Positions 58,146 through 64,000 of a DNA stretch of 64,000 nt are shown here, piece by piece; within the stretch, counting starts at the first letter, position 1, and the number at the start of each line of letters is the position of its first letter. Origin of the DNA: Mesostigma viride (taxonomy: Eukaryota > Streptophyta > Mesostigmatophyceae > Mesostigmatales > Mesostigmataceae); NCBI GenBank assembly GCA_009746045.1, contig RPFO01000241.1, positions 27,374-91,373 on the forward strand, written 5' to 3'. Under the pieces are notes generated by a model, which saw only the letters and a list, made by a program, of their open reading frames with translations, searched no databases and had not been told where the DNA came from. The position numbers were made by a program, and so were the translations under genes.

Positions 58146-61100
58146 CGCTAGCTTCCCTCCCCTCCCCTCCCTTCTTAGCTTCCCTCCTTCCTTGCATTAC
58201 TTAAGTTCCTATGGCTTCCTTCCCCTCCCCTCCCATATCCCATAGCTTAATGCCCTTCCCTTTCCTCCCTCTCCCTTTGTAGCTTTCCTCCCCTCCCTTG
58301 CTTAGCTTCCCTCCCTCGTTGCATTACCTAAGTTCCTTTAGCTTCCTTCCTCTCCCCTCCCATCCCTGAGCTTCCCTCCCCTTTCGTCCCTCTCCCTTCT
58401 AAGTAGCTTTCCTCCCCTTCCCTTTGTTAGCTTACCTCCTTCCTTGCATTACCTAAGTTCCTTTAGCTTCCTTCCCCTCCCCTCCCATGTCCCATAGCTT
58501 AATGCCCTCCCCTTTCGTCCCTCTCCCTTAGTAGCTTTCCTCCCCTTCCCTTTCTTAGCTTCCCTCCTTCCTTGCAGCACCTAAGATCCTTTAGCTTCCT
58601 TCCCCTCCCCTCCCATCCCTGAGCTTCCCTCCCCTTTCGTCCCTCTCCCTTAGTAGCTTTCCTCCCCTTCCCTTTCTTAGTTTCCCTCCTTCCTTGCATT
58701 ACCTAAGTTCCTTTAGCTTCCTTCCTCTCCCCTCCCATCCCTTAGCTTCCCTCCCCTTTCCTCCCTCTCCCTTCTAAGTAGCTTTCCTCCCCTTCCCTTT
58801 CTTAGCTTGGGGGCTTCCTTGCATTACCGAAGTTCCTTTAGCTTCCTTCCCCTCCCCTCCCATCTTAGCTTCCCTCCCCTTTCCTCCCTCTCCCTTAGTA
58901 ACTTTCCTCCCCTTCCCTTTCTTAGCTTCCCTCCTTCCTTGCATTACCTAAGTTCCTTTAGCTTCCTTCCCCTCCCCTCCCATATCCCATAGCTTAATGC
59001 CCTTCCCTTTCCTCCCTCTCCCTTTGTAGCTTTCCTCCCCTCCCTTGCTTAGCTTCCCTCCCTCGTTGCATTACCTAAGTTCCTTTAGCTTCCTTCCTCT
59101 CCCCTCCCATCCCTGAGCTTCCCTCCCCTTTCGTCCCTCTCCCTTCTAAGTAGCTTTCCTCCCCTTCCCTTTGTTAGCTTACCTCCTTCCTTGCATTACC
59201 TAAGTTCCTTTAGCTTCCTTCCCCTCCCCTCCCATGTCCCATAGCTTAATGCCCTCCCCTTTCGTCCCTCTCCCTTAGTAGCTTTCCTCCCCTTCCCTTT
59301 CTTAGCTTCCCTCCTTCCTTGCAGCACCTAAGATCCTTTAGCTTCCTTCCCCTCCCCTCCCATCCCTGAGCTTCCCTCCCCTTTCGTCCCTCTCCCTTAG
59401 TAGCTTTCCTCCCCTTCCCTTTCTTAGTTTCCCTCCTTCCTTGCATTACCTAAGTTCCTTTAGCTTCCTTCCTCTCCCCTCCCATCCCTTAGCTTCCCTC
59501 CCCTTTCCTCCCTCTCCCTTCTAAGTAGCTTTCCTCCCCTTCCCTTTCTTAGCTTGGGGGCTTCCTTGCATTACCGAAGTTCCTTTAGCTTCCTTCCCCT
59601 CCCCTCCCATCTTAGCTTCCCTCCCCTTTCCTCCCTCTCCCTTAGTAACTTTCCTCCCCTTCCCTTTCTTAGCTTCCCTCCTTCCTTGCATTACCTAAGT
59701 TCCTTTAGCTTCCTTCCCCTCCCCTCCCATATCCCATAGCTTAATGCCCTTCCCTTTCGTCCCTCTCCCTTAGTAGCTTTCCTCCCCTTCCCTTTCTTAG
59801 TTTCCCTCCTTCCTTGCATTACCTAAGTTCCTTTAGCTTCCTTCCTCTCCCCTCCCATCCCTTAGCTTCCCTCCCCTTTCCTCCCTCTCCCTTCTAAGTA
59901 GCTTTCCTCCCCTTCCCTTTCTTAGCTTGGGGGCTTCCTTGCATTACCGAAGTTCCTTTAGCTTCCTTCCCCTCCCCTCCCATCTTAGCTTCCCTCCCCT
60001 TTCCTCCCTCTCCCTTAGTAACTTTCCTCCCCTTCCCTTTCTTAGCTTCCCTCCTTCCTTGCATTACCGAAGTTCCTTTAGCTTCCTTCCCCTTCCCTCC
60101 CATATCCCATAGCTTAATGCCCTTCCCTTTCCTCCCTCTCCCTTAGTAGCTTTCCTCCCCTTCCCTTTCTTAGTTTCCCTCCTTCCTTGCATTACCTAAG
60201 TTCCTTTAGCTTCCTTCCTCTCCCCTCCCATCCCTGAGCTTCCCTCCCCTTTCGTCCCTCTCCCTTAGTAGCTTTCCTCCCCTTCCCTTTCTTAGTTTCC
60301 CTCCTTCCTTGCATTACCTAAGTTCCTTTAGCTTCCTTCCTCTCCCCTCCCATCCCTTAGCTTCCCTCCCCTTTCCTCCCTCTCCCTTCTAAGTAGCTTT
60401 CCTCCCCTTCCCTTTCTTAGCTTGGGGGCTTCCTTGCATTACCGAAGTTCCTTTAGCTTCCTTCCCCTCCCCTCCCATCTTAGCTTCCCTCCCCTTTCCT
60501 CCCTCTCCCTTAGTAACTTTCCTCCCCTTCCCTTTCTTAGCTTCCCTCCTTCCTTGCATTACCTAAGTTCCTTTAGCTTCCTTCCCCTCCCCTCCCATAT
60601 CCCATAGCTTAATGCCCTTCCCTTTCGTCCCTCTCCCTTAGTAGCTTTCCTCCCCTTCCCTTTCTTAGTTTCCCTCCTTCCTTGCATTACCTAAGTTCCT
60701 TTAGCTTCCTTCCTCTCCCCTCCCATCCCTTAGCTTCCCTCCCCTTTCCTCCCTCTCCCTTCTAAGTAGCTTTCCTCCCCTTCCCTTTCTTAGCTTGGGG
60801 GCTTCCTTGCATTACCGAAGTTCCTTTAGCTTCCTTCCCCTCCCCTCCCATCTTAGCTTCCCTCCCCTTTCCTCCCTCTCCCTTAGTAACTTTCCTCCCC
60901 TTCCCTTTCTTAGCTTCCCTCCTTCCTTGCATTACCTAAGTTCCTTTAGCTTCCTTCCCCTTCCCTCCCATATCCCATAGCTTAATGCCCTTCCCTTTCC
61001 TCCCTCTCCCTTAGTAGCTTTCCTCCCCTTCCCTTTCTTAGTTTCCCTCCTTCCTTGCATTACCTAAGTTCCTTTAGCTTCCTTCCTCTCCCCTCCCATC

Positions 61101-61580
61101 CCTTAGCTTCCCTCCCCTTTCCTCCCTCTCCCTTCTAAGTAGCTTTCCTCCCCTTCCCTTTCTTAGCTTGGGGGCTTCCTTGCATTACCGAAGTTCCTTT
61201 AGCTTCCTTCCCCTCCCCTCCCATCTTAGCTTCCCTCCCCTTTCCTCCCTCTCCCTTAGTAACTTTCCTCCCCTTCCCTTTCTTAGCTTCCCTCCTTCCT
61301 TGCATTACCTAAGTTCCTTTAGCTTCCTTCCCCTCCCCTCCCATATCCCATAGCTTAATGCCCTTCCCTTTCCTCCCTCTCCCTTAGTAGCTTTCCTCCC
61401 CTCACTTTCTTAGCTTCCCTCCTTCCTTGCATTACCTAAGTTCCTTTAGCTTCCTTCCCCTCCCCTTTCATATCCCATAGCTTAATGCCCGTAGCTTTCC
61501 TCCCTCTCCCTTAGTAGCTTTCCTCCCCTCCCTTGCTTAGCTTCCCTCCCTCGTTGCATTACCTAAGTTCCTTTGGCTAC
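58146..61580. repeat. Pyrimidine-rich 62-bp repeat with 373-bp higher-order period
   Basis: Basic unit about 62 bp: TTCCTTGCATTACCTAAG, TTCCTTTAGCTTCCTTCC, CCTCCCCTCCCATCC and TTAGCTTCCCTCC words. The marker CTTAGCTTGGGGGCTTCC occurs near 58800, 59547, 59920, 60415, 60788 and 61161, spaced 747, 373, 495, 373 and 373, that is 12, 6, 8, 6 and 6 units. Short frames are repeat products. Confidence 0.95.
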
Positions 61581-62149
61581 TTGGGAGCGGCGGGAGCGAT
61601 GCCGACGAAAGGGCTGGCTGCGGCAAGAACGTCGTCCAGCGACCGGGTTTCTGGGGCGGCAGGTGTTGTTGGGGCCTCCATAGCTACGGGGAAGATGTCG
61701 AATGCTGGGGCGGGGGGCGCAGGCGTGCTATTCACGAAGGGAATGCCGCCATATCGAGTCGAAAATAGCGATATCTGCTGGGCATGCCGAGGTCGAGAAC
61801 GTACGAAATCGGGGACGATAGCTGCCGGAAATTATACCAGCGTGTTTGTCATCAGAAGACGAGTCGAATGCAACAAACCCGACTAAATTTCATGGCCTGA
61901 GTCGAAAGTTATGAGCATTCTCGGCAGCCATAGCTCGGCATATTTTCGCGTACGTCGTGGAGCTGATGCTCTGGGAAATTTGAATGATTGATAAGGGTTA
62001 ATTCAACTAGTGTGTTTCTTAGTAGTATAATGTGTTTCTTCATTAATTTGAATGATTGATAATTGATTAATTAATTTGAATTATTGCCACATGATGTTTC
62101 CATGAAGTCAAATGACAACGCAAATCACAATACACTAGGTTGGACAAAT
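61581..62149. other. Unassigned interior DNA with a small open frame
   Basis: A plus frame to 61886 (Ala/Gly-rich, MPTKGLAAARTSSSD onwards) is not recognised. After it the sequence is AT-rich with a duplicated GTGTTTCTTAGTAG/GTGTTTCTTCATTA and GAATGATTGATAA. Confidence 0.4.
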
Positions 62150-62514
62150 CACAAGGTTACGGCCCGTATACTTGTCCAGTATACTGGCCGTAAACTTTTA
62201 CTACCGTATACTTTTTCTAGTATACTTGCTGTAAAATTTACTACCGTATACTTTTTCTAGTATACTGGCCGTAAAATTTACTACCGTAAATTTTTTCTCG
62301 TATACTGGCCGTAAAATTTACTACCGTAAATTTTTTCTCGTATACTGGCCGTAAAATTTACTACCGTAAACTTTACTGCCGTATACGAGAAAAAGTATAC
62401 GGTAGTAAATTTTACGGCCAGTATACGAGTGGTAAGTATATGCGTACGAACGCAAAATTTACGGCCCGTAAAAATTTCCGTATACGTGTACGGGCCGTAA
62501 ATTTATAGTATAGT
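62150..62514. repeat. Right multi-palindrome terminal block
   Basis: GTATACTGGCCGTAAAATTT and ACTACCGTATACTTTTTCTAG units repeat at ~56-bp spacing, then invert (TATACGAGAAAAAGTATACG near 62379). Related to the left block but diverged in the loop words. Confidence 0.88.
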
Positions 62515-63732
62515 GCACGCAAGGGGCAACTGCACACACATGTACACACACCGCGCACGCTTGGGGCGGCTGCACACACACGTACCTACACCGCGCACGC
62601 AAGGGCCGGCTGCACACACACGTACATACACCGCGCACGCAAGGGGCAACTGCACACACATGTACATACACCGCGCAACCACGGGGCGGCTGCACACACA
62701 CGTACATACACCGCGCACGCTTGGGGCAGCTGCACTCACATGTACACACACCGCGCACGCAAGGGGCGACTGCACACACATGTACATCCACCGCGCACGC
62801 AAGGGCCGGCTGCACACACACGTACACACACCATGCACGCAAGGGCCGGCTGCACACACACGTACATCCACCGCGCACGCAAGGGGCGAGTGCACACACA
62901 CGTACACACACCGCGCACGCAAGGGGCGGCTGCACACACACGTACACACACCATGCACGCAATTGCCGGCATGCACACACACGTACATCCACCGCGCACG
63001 CAAGGGGCAACTGCACACACATGTACACACACCGCGCACGCTTGGGGCAGCTGCACTCACATGTACACACACCGCGCACGCAAGGGCCGGCTGCACACAC
63101 ACGTACATACACCGCGCACGCAAGGGGCAACTGCACACATGTACACACACCGCGCACGCAAGGGGCAACTGCACACACACGTACACACCGCGCACGCTTG
63201 GGGCGGCTGCACCACACGTACCTACACCGCGCACGCAAGGGGCGGCTGCACACACACGTACATCCACCGCGCACGCAAGGGGCAACTGCACACACATTAC
63301 ACACGCGCACGCTTGGGCAGCTGCACTCACATGTACACACACCGCGCACGCAAGGGGGGCTGCACACACACGTACATCCACCGCGCACGCAAGGGGAACT
63401 GCACACCACGTACATCCACCGCGCACGCAAGGGGCGGCTGCACACACACGTACACACACCGCGCACGCAAGGGGCAACTGCACACACATGTACACACACC
63501 ACACGCACGCTTGGGGCGGCTGCACACACACGTACCTACACCGCGCACGCAAGGGGCGGCTGCACACACACGTACATACACCGCGCACGCAAGGGGCAAC
63601 TGCACACATGTACATACACGCGCACGCAAGGGGCAACTGCACACACATGTACACACACCGCGCACGCAAGGGGCAACTGCCACACACACGTACACCACGC
63701 GCACGCTTGGGGCGGCTGCACACACACGTACC
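62515..63732. repeat. 40-bp minisatellite, segment E (about 30 units)
   Basis: Last part of the array. From about 63120 it shows many 1-4-base losses not seen elsewhere (for example TGCACCACACGTACC, TTGGGCAGCTG, AAGGGGAACTG). Confidence 0.96.
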
Positions 63733-64000
63733 TCATTACAATTCGTTCAAGTGGCCCGCCGGAGCGGCTGTAAATTTTTCCCAGTGAGCGCGCTGCCAAG
63801 TGTACTTGTGGGCAAATTTTTAGGTGCCCCGTCACTTCGAGGTACTAAAAATTAGGCTACGGTACGAATTCAGCGAATTTCAGCGAATTTTCAGTCGAAC
63901 CAAAGGAAGTGACGGCAACTACCAAAAGTTTCCGTTACGAATTTTCAGCCCAACACTCGCGCAAAATGAAGTGACGGCAACTAACAAAAAGTTTCGTACG
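63733..64000. other. Non-satellite right edge with a short direct repeat
   Basis: No gene seen. GAAGTGACGGCAACTA occurs at about 63907 and 63970, each followed by CAAAAAGTTTC-like sequence, and CAGCGAATTT is repeated near 63872-63890. The window ends here. Confidence 0.5.

Larger units (their letters stand above)
55326..62514. mobile_element. 7.2-kb inverted-repeat element with AT-rich palindromic ends
   Basis: Left end ACTATACTATAAACTTACGG (55326) pairs with the right end (complement ends at 62514) over about 37 bp with one mismatch. GCAC lies on both sides (55322-55325; 62515-62518), and joining the flanks recreates a normal 40-bp unit, so this is a clean insertion. Behind each end lie several hundred bp of nested palindromes made of TTTACGGCCCGTATAC. 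The interior holds a 50-bp array, a 3.4-kb pyrimidine-rich array and unassigned DNA. No transposase is recognised, so it would need one in trans. Confidence 0.72.

Noticed and set aside
57215-58245. Cys/Gly-rich proteins of 60-190 residues
   Set aside because: Frames across the 50-bp satellite, overlapping in several phases, with no conserved domain.
58499-61353. Repeated 61-66-residue peptides (Ser/Phe/Pro-rich or Lys/Gly-rich)
   Set aside because: The same peptide recurs at the satellite's higher-order period, on pyrimidine-rich DNA, without a start context.

Overview
The window looks like nuclear DNA from a repeat-laden eukaryote. The signs are GT-AG introns, all in phase 0, in the one readable gene; AATAAA signals; Ty1/copia-order LTR retrotransposons; a 5'-truncated LINE; Pol III B-box motifs; and a short CCCTAAA-type telomere-like patch. 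GC-rich coding DNA beside many satellites would suit a unicellular alga, perhaps a prasinophyte-type green alga, but the taxon is inference. There is no bacterial gene organisation and no ordinary housekeeping gene.

Layout. 1-7290 is a 29-bp minisatellite with five embedded ~200-bp blocks. 7290-9375 is non-coding and holds GC hairpins and a Pol III-like motif. 9376-11102 is a 1.7-kb TTAA-flanked inverted-repeat element. 11194-11702 is a nine-copy 62-bp array built around CCAACGGCCGTTGG, followed by a four-exon DDE-transposase-like gene (11773-15325) whose introns carry the same palindrome and a LINE fragment. 15570-16752 and 26726-27345 are two halves of a GT-rich array split by a ~10-kb inverted-repeat element (16753-26725) holding two degenerate genes and several minisatellites. 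27473-63732 is one 40-bp minisatellite (about 327 copies) split by four insertions: an 883-bp nested palindrome (30857-31738), LTR element 1 (33434-42058, minus strand), LTR element 2 (46662-53116, plus strand) and a 7.2-kb element with AT-rich palindromic ends (55326-62514).

How the parts relate. Almost everything is mobile DNA or satellite. Both LTR elements have LTR pairs that look identical by eye and 5-bp target duplications, and paralogous empty sites for both survive in the array, so they are recent. Both have the order Gag, integrase, protease-like domain, RT, RNase H. Both show HGDD at the RT active site and an N_AAA_AAC sequence where gag must shift -1 into pol. Element 2 has intact reading frames. 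Element 1 has a 117-bp foldback element inserted in gag and two frameshifts in pol. The same foldback family builds the 883-bp palindrome.

Very long open frames (over 1000 codons, several frames, both strands) lie in the 40-bp array and others in the GC-rich repeats. They are products of stop-free repeat units and are not annotated as genes. Single-base irregularities in homopolymers and in the last 600 bases of the array could be consensus errors.
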